From positions 37,773-101,772 of the forward strand of contig CAPQSW010000007.1 of assembly GCA_948688495.1 (NCBI GenBank): DNA of 64,000 nt, given 5' to 3'. This document shows positions 34,001 to 43,800 of this stretch, piece by piece; the first letter of the stretch is position 1, and each line of letters opens with the position of its first letter. Position numbers and translations under genes: made by a program. The notes under the pieces were generated by a model. That model made no database searches and had not been told where the DNA came from. It saw only the letters and a list, made by a program, of their open reading frames with translations. Source of the DNA: an uncultured Lachnospiraceae bacterium. Its GTDB lineage: Bacteria > Bacillota > Clostridia > Lachnospirales > Lachnospiraceae.

Positions 34001-37000
34001 ACAAGGCTTTGCAACGCACCGGTACAGGATGTTTATAATAATCTTGCGTTAAGCCTTAAGGGTGAGGGAACCTTTGATAAAGATGCAGTTGTGGGCGACT
34101 TAAGTCTGCCCAAGACCATGAAGACCAGTGATGGCAAGACCGTGGAGGGACTTAAAATTACATGGGAGTCCAATCATTCGGCAGTCCGGACGGATGGTAC
34201 GGTGATCCAGCCGTCTAAGGGCAGACCGGCGGCTGAGGTTACGCTTAAAGCAACGATCCAGTATGGTTCCAGTAAGAAGACAAAAACATTTGATATTAAG
34301 GTGCTGCCGGGAGAAAATGTATCCTTTGTGGAATTTGACGAGGCATTTGAGGAAGCAAAAAGCAAATACGTTGAAGTAATGGCAAATAAGGCTGTTTACG
34401 TGCAGTCTACCATAGATGTACTCGGGACAAAGCTTGAAGAAGCAAAGGCTGTGAAAGACAAAGAGAATACGAATGCGGCGGATGCAGACGAAGTGGACGC
34501 CATGACTGCACAGCTTAAAGCAGCGATGGAAGGCGTGAAGGCAAAGAGCCTTGCGGAAATTGGCAGGACACTGCTCGCCTGGTATTCTCTGGATAGCAGT
34601 GAGGAAAAAGTGAAAGATAAATCCAAGAATGGAAAAGATGGAACGGCTGCTGCTACGGTCACTTTTGACCGGGATAACGGAGCAACATTTAACGGAGGGG
34701 CCGCACTTGCAAACTGTATTACCCTTCCCAACGATATAGAGGTTGGTGAGAAAATGACTTTTGCATTCTGGGCAAAAGATTCAAGGGGTGCAAAGTCTAA
34801 TGCATTTGGAATTGGCTCAGGAAATGAATTTAGCGGTGGGGCAGAGAACAAGAAAGCGGCACATTTCTTCTATGTCAACACCAATGACGGTAATACTTTG
34901 GTTGCAAGCATGAACCCATCATACTGGAGTGGTGCAGTGAATATTTCAACACCCGCTGCAGCAAAGGACACCTGGCATCATATCGTCTGTGTGCTGGATG
35001 GCACGAAGCTGACTCTCTACATGAATGGACGTAAGATTGAGACGAAGGATGTAGGGCATACCGTGAAGGAAATGTGGGATTCAGACCCGGATACGCGCTG
35101 CATTTATATCGGTAACTGCATGTATGGCAAAAATCCTAGCAATGATGGAAAAGATAAAGACCCGGATTACAAGGGAAGCATCAGGGATTTCCGCATTTAC
35201 AATGCACCGCTTGCACAGGAGCAGGTAGCAGAGATTTATGAATACCTCAAAGTTCCACAGATGCGGTATGCAAAAGACGATTTGATTGCAGCAATGACAG
35301 GTGCAAGGCTTGAGGACGATGGAACGGTTACCCTGAATGTAACCAATCTGACAACCACAGATGGGAAACTCAATCTGCTCGATACCAGTTATGGCGCAGA
35401 TGTTACCTGGAAATCCTCAGATAATGATGTCGTCAATGCGACTACCGGAGTGGCGGCAATTCCGCCAGAAGGCGATCTGGAAACAGAAAAAACAGCCAAT
35501 TTGACAGCAACCATTACGATTGGCGAGGGGGAAAGCCAGATAACAGAAACGATTGTCTTTAAGTGCAAGGTATTCTATGCGCTTGATATTTCGACCGATG
35601 ATCTGGCACAGGCAATCCAGGCAATCAAAGATGAAGCGCTCGATCCGGATGACTATACGCAGGAAAGCTGGGCAGCGTTACAGTATGCCATTAGTGAAGC
35701 TCAGAAACAGGTAGACAGACCGACCAGCACATGGGATGTGGAGGACGCACAGAGTGCTTTGCAGGAAGCAAGAAGCGGATTGGTAGATATATCAGTATTG
35801 CGTGAGAAGTTGGGAGCGATTAAAAGCGAGTTGATGGATTTAGATGAGAATGATTATACCGAAACAAGCTGGAATGCCTTACAGGATAAGGTAACAGCAG
35901 CCAATACGGTGCTGACAAGACCAGATGCAACCCAGGGTGAGGTTGAATCGGCAATCGAAAGTCTGCCGGATGATACGTCTATGCTGGTAGCATGTGGCGA
36001 TACCGAAGCTTTGGATGAGGCAATAAAGAAAGCAGATGCCTTGAAAGCATACAGCGAAGCATATACAGAGGCAACATGGGAAGTGTTTGAGGCAGCTCTG
36101 GAGAAAGCGAAAGAAGAACGGGCTAAGAGAATCGAAGATTATTCAGAGGCTTTGGAGGAATTGAACACAGCCATTCATGGTCTTGAGATTAAGGAGGACC
36201 ACAAGCTTGAAGGAGAAGTAAAAGCAAAGCTTGAAGGTGAACTGGCAGCAGCCAAGGCAGAAGCCCTGACAGAAAGTAATTATACGAAAGAGACCTGGGA
36301 TACATACCAGGAGGCTCTGGAAGCATTTGAGGCTGTGCTCGGCAAAGAAAAGGTAACCAGGGACGAGGCAGAGGCGGCGTCGGAGGCATTGACAGAGGCA
36401 AGGGCAGCCCTTGAGCCAGTCGAAGACCAGATACCGAACGCAGAAAAGAAAAGGGAATTGACAGATGCCTATGATGCAGCAGTTAGGGCAGCAGAAGGTA
36501 TGAATCCAGGAGTTTATACCCAGGAGAGCTGGCAGAGGTTTGAAAGTGCGCTGCAAGCAATGAAGAAGATTGCAGACCGTCTTGCGCAGGAAAAGAATAA
36601 TGTAACTAAGGCTGAAATTGATGCGGCAATTACGGAACTGAAGGCAGCAGAAGAAGCGCTTAAACAGAGTGTAGATAAGACCGCTTTGGATAAGGCCATC
36701 AAGGATTGTGGAAGCCTGAAGGCTGCAGACTATACAGCAGCTACCTGGAATGCATTCAAGAAAGCATTGGATGATGCAAAGGCAGTTTTTGCAAAAGCAA
36801 ATGCGACACAGGCGGAAGTAAATGCAGCGCTGACAACGCTAAACGCAAAGAAGCAGGCGCTCAAAAAGCCGATAAAGGTTGGTAAAATAAAGATTACCGC
36901 TGACTATACCAAGGTTGCAGCAGGAAAGAAGGCGACCTTGAAGGCGAATATTACACCATCTGACGCCGCTAACAAGGCTGTGGCCTGGAGCATTGACAAG

Positions 37001-37420
37001 ACTGCCAAGAGTAAGAAATACGCAAGTATCAGCAGCAAGGGCGTACTGACTACGAATAAGAAGGGCGCAGGCAAGACGGTGACGGTTACGGCCACAGCCA
37101 AGGATGGAAGCGGAAAGAAGGGTACCATCAAAATTAAGATTATGAAAGGCGGCGTTACAAAGGTCAGTCTCAAAGCAAAATCAAAGAAAGTTAAGGCTGG
37201 CAAGAAAGTAACCATAAAGACAACCGTTAAGTATAGCGGCAAGAAGAAGTCGGATGCAAACGTGAAACTGGCTTGGAAGACCTCTAATAAGAAGGTTGCA
37301 ACGGTAAACAGTAAGGGTGTGGTAACTGCAAAGAAAGCCGGAAAAGTTACTATTACCGCAACTTCTACAGACGGGACCAAGAAGTCGGGAAAGATTAAGA
37401 TTACGGTTACGAAGAAATAA
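31034..37420 (+). CDS. Giant secreted LamG/FIVAR/Ig-like surface protein A (2128 aa)
   Basis: Signal peptide to about residue 32. In order: a DNRLRE/CBM96-like beta-domain (about 40-252); MucBP-like (254-325); Big_4-like Ig (330-403); an unnamed beta-rich domain ending ITNHKISWQSGY-like (405-600); a region with the Ca-loop-like DVDGDGTIDGGD; LamG1 (755-990); an atrophied-Ig-like segment (995-1095); LamG2 (1175-1405); a second atrophied-Ig-like segment (1410-1515); six FIVAR helical modules (1515-1945; each has an xYTxxSWxxxxxAL pattern); and two lysine-rich Big_2 Ig domains (1945-2128). No catalytic motif, LPXTG or SLH. Probably a stalked glycan-binding surface protein. Start follows AGGAGAGAGG. 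Confidence 0.85.
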   Translation: MKKGKRLLAGLLTAVMVFTSTGFKDMSFVKAATADFSQEIKVSGTLGGSGDQGTDDAQTIVAAYYDGDQPPENGSATSAAYVAWTTCRGNVDKADSARIGCLQFELPENLIKDNIQTATVTLNVVSMQKAECTSTSNSGTNNFTKLALYQTDNSGEVNPADDATYYAKNNDYKLAAASWGDKKLISSATVAIPNDTIISGKVTFDVKEALKNACDAESGIMTLRVMAPKGMVYISNEQSQGNEPELTIDASKANVSIAYVDESNAKIRDDKVLPEQQTIGQSYTYIVPEDEKVIKTETGVYGYDEGSQTSITVADTGNVVTLKYTKASPVSVSSPSTIYVIEGNAPVLPKQLPADTQIQGITAPVDVVWENVSEWKVGDNTVKGTVKELADAQVTAKVHVYECDQDYLIPNTANGVYTADGDANYNNSSPGVMYQFGKKYKGRIITEFDLKTTRKTNDNDKAIIYLDSQQETGAAWGTSTARMYFQGSVFGTTSGEDSSEAYKTNATINSKVPHDAAQIYRVRMEIDSSNKPSNFKVFITDEKGVETEISQTGGNRFRYYSTGEIQALFLGRYGFEVTNHKISWQSGYTTAQIDYLKPDGTKLADSTTSKEMPGSSKTIDTAMFTPKSEGSATYLFDADNSGWDVDGDGTIDGGDTPNTATMPAAEGKAIYRAVYKQAAFVDVAEAIETETLTGKQPILPLTVKANYEGVADPIPTEVAWDYDKFDFTTETPDAAPLEVTGTLVNGEKVTAKVHVKHAYLLASYTFDGENPAADSTGRHADADLHGVTTADIAGVDSGSNGVKLTGGSNGTSYVKLPDDLLQLTKADGAKETQDDFTLSMFINRESQGNSFAMILHATELNKPYSQGGPKGHLGLINKDTLMDMEYRIGGTTKANLTAKDENGNNIITPVGQWTHVAVVTNGTNNTAKLYLDGVLVGTVTGICKPSQLTAQNNCLGRASWDNQDYKATFDDFQVYNGILTEKEIQDIANTRLCNAPVQDVYNNLALSLKGEGTFDKDAVVGDLSLPKTMKTSDGKTVEGLKITWESNHSAVRTDGTVIQPSKGRPAAEVTLKATIQYGSSKKTKTFDIKVLPGENVSFVEFDEAFEEAKSKYVEVMANKAVYVQSTIDVLGTKLEEAKAVKDKENTNAADADEVDAMTAQLKAAMEGVKAKSLAEIGRTLLAWYSLDSSEEKVKDKSKNGKDGTAAATVTFDRDNGATFNGGAALANCITLPNDIEVGEKMTFAFWAKDSRGAKSNAFGIGSGNEFSGGAENKKAAHFFYVNTNDGNTLVASMNPSYWSGAVNISTPAAAKDTWHHIVCVLDGTKLTLYMNGRKIETKDVGHTVKEMWDSDPDTRCIYIGNCMYGKNPSNDGKDKDPDYKGSIRDFRIYNAPLAQEQVAEIYEYLKVPQMRYAKDDLIAAMTGARLEDDGTVTLNVTNLTTTDGKLNLLDTSYGADVTWKSSDNDVVNATTGVAAIPPEGDLETEKTANLTATITIGEGESQITETIVFKCKVFYALDISTDDLAQAIQAIKDEALDPDDYTQESWAALQYAISEAQKQVDRPTSTWDVEDAQSALQEARSGLVDISVLREKLGAIKSELMDLDENDYTETSWNALQDKVTAANTVLTRPDATQGEVESAIESLPDDTSMLVACGDTEALDEAIKKADALKAYSEAYTEATWEVFEAALEKAKEERAKRIEDYSEALEELNTAIHGLEIKEDHKLEGEVKAKLEGELAAAKAEALTESNYTKETWDTYQEALEAFEAVLGKEKVTRDEAEAASEALTEARAALEPVEDQIPNAEKKRELTDAYDAAVRAAEGMNPGVYTQESWQRFESALQAMKKIADRLAQEKNNVTKAEIDAAITELKAAEEALKQSVDKTALDKAIKDCGSLKAADYTAATWNAFKKALDDAKAVFAKANATQAEVNAALTTLNAKKQALKKPIKVGKIKITADYTKVAAGKKATLKANITPSDAANKAVAWSIDKTAKSKKYASISSKGVLTTNKKGAGKTVTVTATAKDGSGKKGTIKIKIMKGGVTKVSLKAKSKKVKAGKKVTIKTTVKYSGKKKSDANVKLAWKTSNKKVATVNSKGVVTAKKAGKVTITATSTDGTKKSGKIKITVTKK

Positions 37421-37446
37421 TTTTTGTAATTGGGTAAGAAATATTT

Positions 37447-37492
37447 AAAAGCCGCCCCCCCGTGGATGAACCAACTGTCCACGGGGGCTTTT
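37447..37492 (+). terminator. Intrinsic terminator after giant surface protein A
   Basis: GC-rich stem ending CCCCCGTGGA/TCCACGGGGG with flanking AAAAGC/GCTTTTT and a small bulge. A second hairpin GTGCGCC/GGCGCAC (37494-37511) follows directly. Confidence 0.85.
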
Positions 37493-37626
37493 TGTGCGCC
37501 TTGCGGCGCACGTCACTAATATTTTGAATCTCCAGAGGCGTGAAATCCCAAGCCATATTTCGGAGCAGTATTTTATAAATTTTCACTAAAAATAGCATCT
37601 AATATCAGGTTTTTTGGTAAAAGTGC

Positions 37627-37655
37627 TTGAAAAATCCCTCCCTAAGTGTTAAAAT
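37627..37655 (+). promoter_or_regulatory. Sigma-A promoter of the second giant LamG gene
   Basis: TTGAAA (37627-37632), 17-bp spacer, TAAAAT (37650-37655). It implies a leader of about 210 nt. Confidence 0.6.
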
Positions 37656-37702
37656 TTGAGAACAATAGGCATAATCTGCACAATAAAGGAGGGAAGGGAA
37701 CA

Positions 37703-37720
37703 ATGTGCAGAGTTACTTAA
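37703..37720 (+). other. Possible 5-codon leader peptide ORF
   Basis: ATG TGC AGA GTT ACT TAA behind a strong AGGAGGGAAGGG site, 20 nt before the attenuator-like hairpin. Translation is not shown; its placement is that of an attenuation leader peptide. Confidence 0.35.
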
Positions 37721-37739
37721 TCATGGAGCGAATGTGGAA

Positions 37740-37781
37740 GGCGTCACTATCGGGAATAGGCAACCGAGACGCCGGGTTTTT
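37740..37781 (+). terminator. Attenuator-like terminator in the leader of giant gene B
   Basis: GGCGTC (37740-37745) pairs with GACGCC (37768-37773), with an inner TCGG/CCGA helix, then GGG and TTTTT. It lies inside the 5' leader, upstream of the gene and downstream of the promoter. A second mini-ORF of 10 codons with its own GGGAGG site follows at 37804-37836. Confidence 0.55.
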
Positions 37782-37854
37782 GCTTTGTAATAAGAAGGGA
37801 GGCATGTCAGAGCAAACAGCAAGATATGTTATGTAGTAAAGTAGTTTAGAAAGG

Positions 37855-37888
37855 ATTATGGAAAGAGGAAAATTATGGAAAGAGGAAA
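37855..37888 (+). repeat. 17-bp tandem duplication across the start codon of giant gene B
   Basis: Bases 37855-37871 and 37872-37888 are identical. Each copy carries an ATG and a GAAAGAGG Shine-Dalgarno-like segment. The first ATG (37858) is out of frame with the gene and opens a 26-codon overlapping ORF. The first copy's GAAAGAGG serves the second, correct ATG (37875). Confidence 0.9.
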
Positions 37889-40800
37889 AGGTTTATGGAA
37901 AAGAATCGCCTCGCTCATACTCTGTCTGGCAATGGTAGTAACACTGATGCCGGCACAGTTTGCGTATGCAGCGGAAGGCGATACAACTGGTCGCGCCGGG
38001 GATACCGACAATCAGGATGATCTGCCAGAAACATTGATGTATTTCAGCTTTGATGATGATATCACAGACGGTGGTAAGATAAAGGCTGAGATTGTCACAC
38101 GTGATGACGCCGCAGGTACTGAACATGTGGCAGAGTGCGCTAAAGATGTAAAGAAGGTAGGAACCGGTGCATTACGGCTTAACGGGAAAAATAAAGCGGG
38201 AAATAATGCCAAGGGAGCATACTTGAAAGTTGCTCCAGGGGCATTGGCGAATGAGGACGGCAGCGGTAAGACAAAATTGACAATTTCCTATTGGAGCAAG
38301 GTAGCCCCGGAGACAGGCTGGGGAACAGGCTGGGTGTGCTTTGCGTCAGAGGGTGATAGTGCTGGCACTGCGAATAAGTACGTTGGCGTGCTTGACAGGT
38401 CGGATCACCTTGAAGTAGAGTGTTTTAATGGAGGAAGGGGCGGTTCAGGATCTGGCGCTAATATATCGGCAACCGCTCTTGGTTTTAAGGCACATACAGA
38501 GTGGAAACATGTTATGATTGTAATGGAAGATAAAGAATTAAGAATGTATGTAAATGGGGAAAAAATTGCAAAAGAAGAAATTGGATCAGGAATCCCCAAT
38601 TTGGCGAACAGTACATTCTATATCGGATATGCAACTTACGGGGAATGCTACAATGGCTATCTTGACGATTTCACGGTTTATGATGGAGCTTTGACCGATG
38701 CACAGGCGGAGAGTATTGGCAAGCGTGCGATAGTAGAGGATGCCATTGCGCATGGAATTATCGATTCCCCGGATGGCGATAATTATAACATGAACGCAGG
38801 CGATACCATCCAGATTACGCCAATCAGCACAATTCCGGCAGCAGTGAGAAATCAGATTACATACAAATCTGCGAACCCGGCGGTTGCAACCGTGGATGAA
38901 GAAAGCGGTTTGGTAACAGCAGTAGCACCGGGTACGACTACGATTGAAACCACTATGAGGTATAGCGGACAGACATACAAGGGAAGAACCATTACCGTCA
39001 AGGTTGAGACGCCGGAAGAAGCGTTTACACCTGTTGCGACCTACACCTTTGAGGATGCGCAGGGGAACGGAAGTATACAAGGTGCTAAGGCTATATCCAA
39101 AGGTTTGGTGGATTATAAGGGTGAGAAAGAGTATGCAGAGGGAAAAGACGGCGTTGGAAAGGCAGTGCGTACCAAAGCCGGCATAGCAGCATCTGGGTCA
39201 GGCGAGTCGGCGAAGCCGGCAGTCCCGGGCTATGGTCTTGAGTTAAAGGAGAAGAATCTTGGATCTGCATACACGGTTTCCATGTGGATAAAACCGGAGA
39301 ATGAAAAGACCTTCCATCCTAATGGTCCAGTACTGGCGCTTGGACATGGAAAGACTGGTGATGAAAACTGGCTTGCCATTGCAGGACATAATAGAGGGGA
39401 AAATTCTCAAGCCAGAGTTTGGGCGCATGGAACGAAATACAATAAATCCAATACAGATTTCATCACAAATCCTGAGAGCGCTGACAGCACAACGTTCGAG
39501 GGGGTTCAGAACAAGTGGACAATGCTTACGATTACGCAGCTTGGGAATAACGTAACCTTCTATAAGGATGGTGTGAAGACTGGAAAGGTCTATAAGGCTG
39601 ATGAGGTCTTGAGCGGAACAAATGAGGGAATCTGTCTCGGAGTCAATTTCTGGGATACAGAGTTTAGCGGTTTATATGATGATGTATACGTATACGACAG
39701 CGCATTGACCGCTGAACAGGTTAAAAAGTTATATGTACAGGATGTCGATTCAGACTCCATGGGAATCTTTGCGGATGGTGAGGACTATGGCTATGTTAAG
39801 AGTGATCTTACCCTTCCGGAGACATTCATGGGTTATGATGTTACCTGGACGTCCGAGACGCCGGGCAAGATTACGGCAGATGGTAAGGTAAATAAAGAAG
39901 CATTGGATGGAAGCACGGCAACGCTGAAGGCAACAATAGGAGATGCGGCTGAAGGCGCCGGCTGGAATAAGACCTTTGCATTAAGGCTTGCAAAAGCTAT
40001 TACCATCAAGTATGTAGATGAAACAAACAAGGAAGTAAGGACAGATACTGTATACGAAAAAGTAGGAACCAAGTATACATTTAAAGTAACAGAGGAAATG
40101 TTCTCAACAAAAGATGGCGCATATCAGTATGACGCTGAGAACAACAAGGAAGAAGACTTTGCCGTTGACGTTACAGCGGGTGGAGCGCAGACAATTACGG
40201 TAAAATATAAGGTATTGCCGGTTGGAAGCGTGGACTTTAGCAAGATTCCTGAAGATGTATATATGATTCAGGGCAATAAGGCGTCACTTCCTAAGACTGC
40301 AAAAGGAACAATTACCGCAGATGACGGTACCGAGACGCCTGGTACAGGAGATGAAGGTGCAGGAAGCACAGACCCGGTTGAGATCGATGTGCCGATCCAG
40401 TGGGATGACTATTCCGAGTTAGAGCCTAGCGCGACAGCTTACACGCTGGAAGGCTGGGCGGCAGGTAAGAAGTGTTCTGTAAAACTTCATATTTTTGAGT
40501 GTGATGAGTCCGTGGCTGATATAACGGCGCAAAACGGTAGTCAAAAGACGAAATTCCAAGGAGCATATAAGGGTATCGTTGAGACAGAGTACGATATTGT
40601 AATGACGGGAGAACTTACAGGCGACCTTGCAGTGCAGTATTTTGACCAGGGCGTTGCCCAGAATGGCGATACATTCTATATGCCTGCTGTATCCACACGC
40701 TTTACGGGTGGTAAGTTCTTTGTAAACGGTGGTAATGGAAAGGGTGGAAATGGTTCTGACAGTGGAAGCAAGGATTACCCGGCAGCAGAAAACAGGACAA

Positions 40801-43800
40801 TCACCCATGATGGAACAAGCGTTTATCATGTACGTACCAGAATAGACACCACAGGGGTATCGGTAACTTCGGGTACACCAGCAGAAGGAGAGACAGAGGC
40901 TGCACCGGATGTTACAGTTGGCAATGGTACATTCCGTGTATGGGTAACCGACCCGAATGGGGTGGTATCTGAAGTCACAGATCCGGCAAACCCGATGACT
41001 TCCCGTAAGATTGTAACCGGTATTATTGACAAGGCTGGCGCGGCAAGAGCTAACTTCAAGATTACCAACCACAAGATCAGCTGGCAGTCCGGTTATGTCA
41101 ACAAGAAGATTGAAATCTACTTAGGCGAGGCGACAACAGCAGAGAAGACAACAAGCGAGAAGCTTCTGCCCAGCAGCCTGTTAGGTGAGGAAGCGGCGGC
41201 AGCGGCTTATGCATATACGCCGACCAGCAGCTACACCAAGGATGGCGTGAGATATATACTGAACAAAGAGAAATCCGGCTGGTTTAAGGGAAATGACAAA
41301 ATTACCAATCCGGCAGATGCGGCAGTATCCGTAGCAGACGCTACCCTGACCTACAAGGCATACTATGAATCTGGAATTACTAATTTTGCTGGTTTGGAAG
41401 AATCCCTCGACGCAGCGAAAGCGTTCTATGAGAGCTCAGAGGCAGCTGGAATCTATACGGCAGCATCCTTAAAGAAACTGCAGGATGAGATTACAAAGGC
41501 TCAGGGAATTCTCGATACGCAGGGCACAGCAAATCCGGCAGCAAGTGATGTCGTAGATAAGGCAATCGAAGACCTGGATGCTTTGGTGGCAAAAGGATTA
41601 GATTTAAAGACCTTTGACGAAATGGATGAGTCCATGGTGGCTTATTATCCGTTGACCAAGAATGTTAAAGATGCTACAGACGGCGGACATGACGGCAAGG
41701 TTATCGGAAGTGTTGGTTTCGACCGCAGTACCGGAGCAACATTCCCGGGCGGCGGCGCGCTTTCTAACTACATTACCCTTCCGGATACCATTCCGGTGAC
41801 GGACAATATGACATTCTCTTTCTGGGCATATGACCAGAATGGCGGTAGGAACACCTTCGGTATTGGTTCAGGAAAGAAAGTCAGCGGCAGCGCTGCATTA
41901 GATGGTTCCACGACAGAGGCGCATCATTTCTCTATCTATGTAAGAGGAACAGGCAAGCTGCGTGCAGGCGGTGGAAATTTTGGCTGGGGCGGCAACATTT
42001 CAGAAGTGTCAGATATTGACATTGATTATGATAGATGGAATCTTGTCACATGCGTACTGGAAGGCAAGAAGTTGACTGTTTATGTAAACGGCGCTAAGGC
42101 AAAAGAAGGAACAACAGGTGTTTCCCTGACAGAAGCATGGAATGCCAATGAGGAAGAACGTTATATCTTCCTTGGAAACAACATTTATGGGGCAAATAAT
42201 GATGCGGACTTCAAGGGAAGCCTCAAGTACTTCCGCATGTACAATGCAAGTCTTGCAGAAGAACAGGTAAAAGCAATTTATGATAATGAACTGAATAGCA
42301 GGTTGGATACGGCTGCCGCAGATTTGGCAGATGAGCTCTTTGCAGAGACAGGAACCGGTGACAACGAAGGCAAATACACAATGACCATTACCGAAACAAG
42401 CATGGAACTTCCCTATAAGAGCGCCGGTCCGCAGGGTGAAGAAATTCGTTGGTCAACAGCTAATGAGGATGGCGCTATCAGCATTGGCGACGGAGTTGCA
42501 ACCATAACATTACCGGAAACGGGAACAGCAACCGAAACCTTAAAGGCTTCTATCCGCTTAAACGGAGGAAGAAAAGATGTTGATGTTGTTTGTACGCTGA
42601 AGAAACTTTCACCAGAAGCGCAGGCAACAAGGACAGAGCTCAAAGAGGCGCTCAAGGAAGCAAACGCACTGGTAGAGACAGCATATACGACTGCCTCCTG
42701 GGCAAGCTTTACGCAGATCCGTGACGCAGCGAAATCTGCATATAATAAAGCGGATGACAGCATGACTGCACAGAATACAGCTTTGAAAAATGCAATGGAA
42801 AAGGGCGGAACTTTAGTACCGCTTGGCAATAAGACCGCTTTAAACAGGCTGATAGCTACAGCAAAGAGAGCGATGGATAAGGCAGATAAGGATGACTACG
42901 AAGAAAAAGTCTGGAATGACTTGGAGGCAGCCATCACACATGCAGAAGAACTCTCTGATGACGTAGGGCAGGATGAAGTGAATGCAGAGAAAGAAACATT
43001 GCAGGCTGCATATGATGCATTTAAACCTAAGACTTACACGAAGGAGCAGGCAGATAAGCTTGCCGCTGAAGCTAAGAAGCTCTTAGAAGGAAAGAATGAG
43101 TTTGAGTATGATGAAAAAGTCTGGGCAGCTATGCAGGACGCACTGAAGGAAATTGCAGCGCTGACAGCAAATTCAACGGTTGAGCAGACGACAGCAGCAT
43201 ACAACAAGCTGAAAGATGCAATGGAGAAATTTGAGCCTAAGACGATTGACAAGGAAGCGCTTGGCACACTTGTTACAGATGTCAAAGGACAGCTCGCAGG
43301 CTTAAATAAGGCAAATTACCAGCCGGCGGCATGGGCAGCAGTAGAAGCTGCTCTGGCAGAGGTAGAGAAATTACCGGCAACTGCAAGCGAAGCAGAAGTT
43401 AAGGCGGCATATGGCAAGCTTTGGAATGCGATGAAGAAATTAAAAGCAAGTCCATTTGTTGCAGTAAGCAGTGTTAAAATCAGCACGACCAGCCTGACGC
43501 TTGCAGTTAAAAAGACAGCAACATTGACAGCAACTATAGCTCCAAGCAACGCAACAAACCAGAAAAAGGAATGGAGCACCAGCAATCAGAAGATTGCCAA
43601 GGTAGACCAGAATGGTAAGGTTACAGCCGTAGCAAAGGGAACTGCAACCATCACTGTAAAGGTAGATGGAAAGACAGCAACCTGTAAAGTGACGGTAACT
43701 GTTCCGGTAACTAAGGTGGCAATTACAGAAAGTATTGGCGGCGGCAAGAAGCCGGCAGTTGCAGCAGGCAAGAAGATAACCTTGAAAGCAGGTATCACCC

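Noticed and set aside
37720..37790. Match to a known riboswitch (c-di-GMP or THF type) in the leader of giant gene B
   Set aside because: The GGCAACC and GACGCCGGG pieces recall c-di-GMP riboswitches, but the conserved core order and helices are not there.
40419..41072. Long minus-strand ORF opposite giant gene B, and similar ones opposite genes A and GH53
   Set aside because: They are shadows produced by the codon use of the plus-strand repeats. They lack ribosome binding sites and plausible protein composition.
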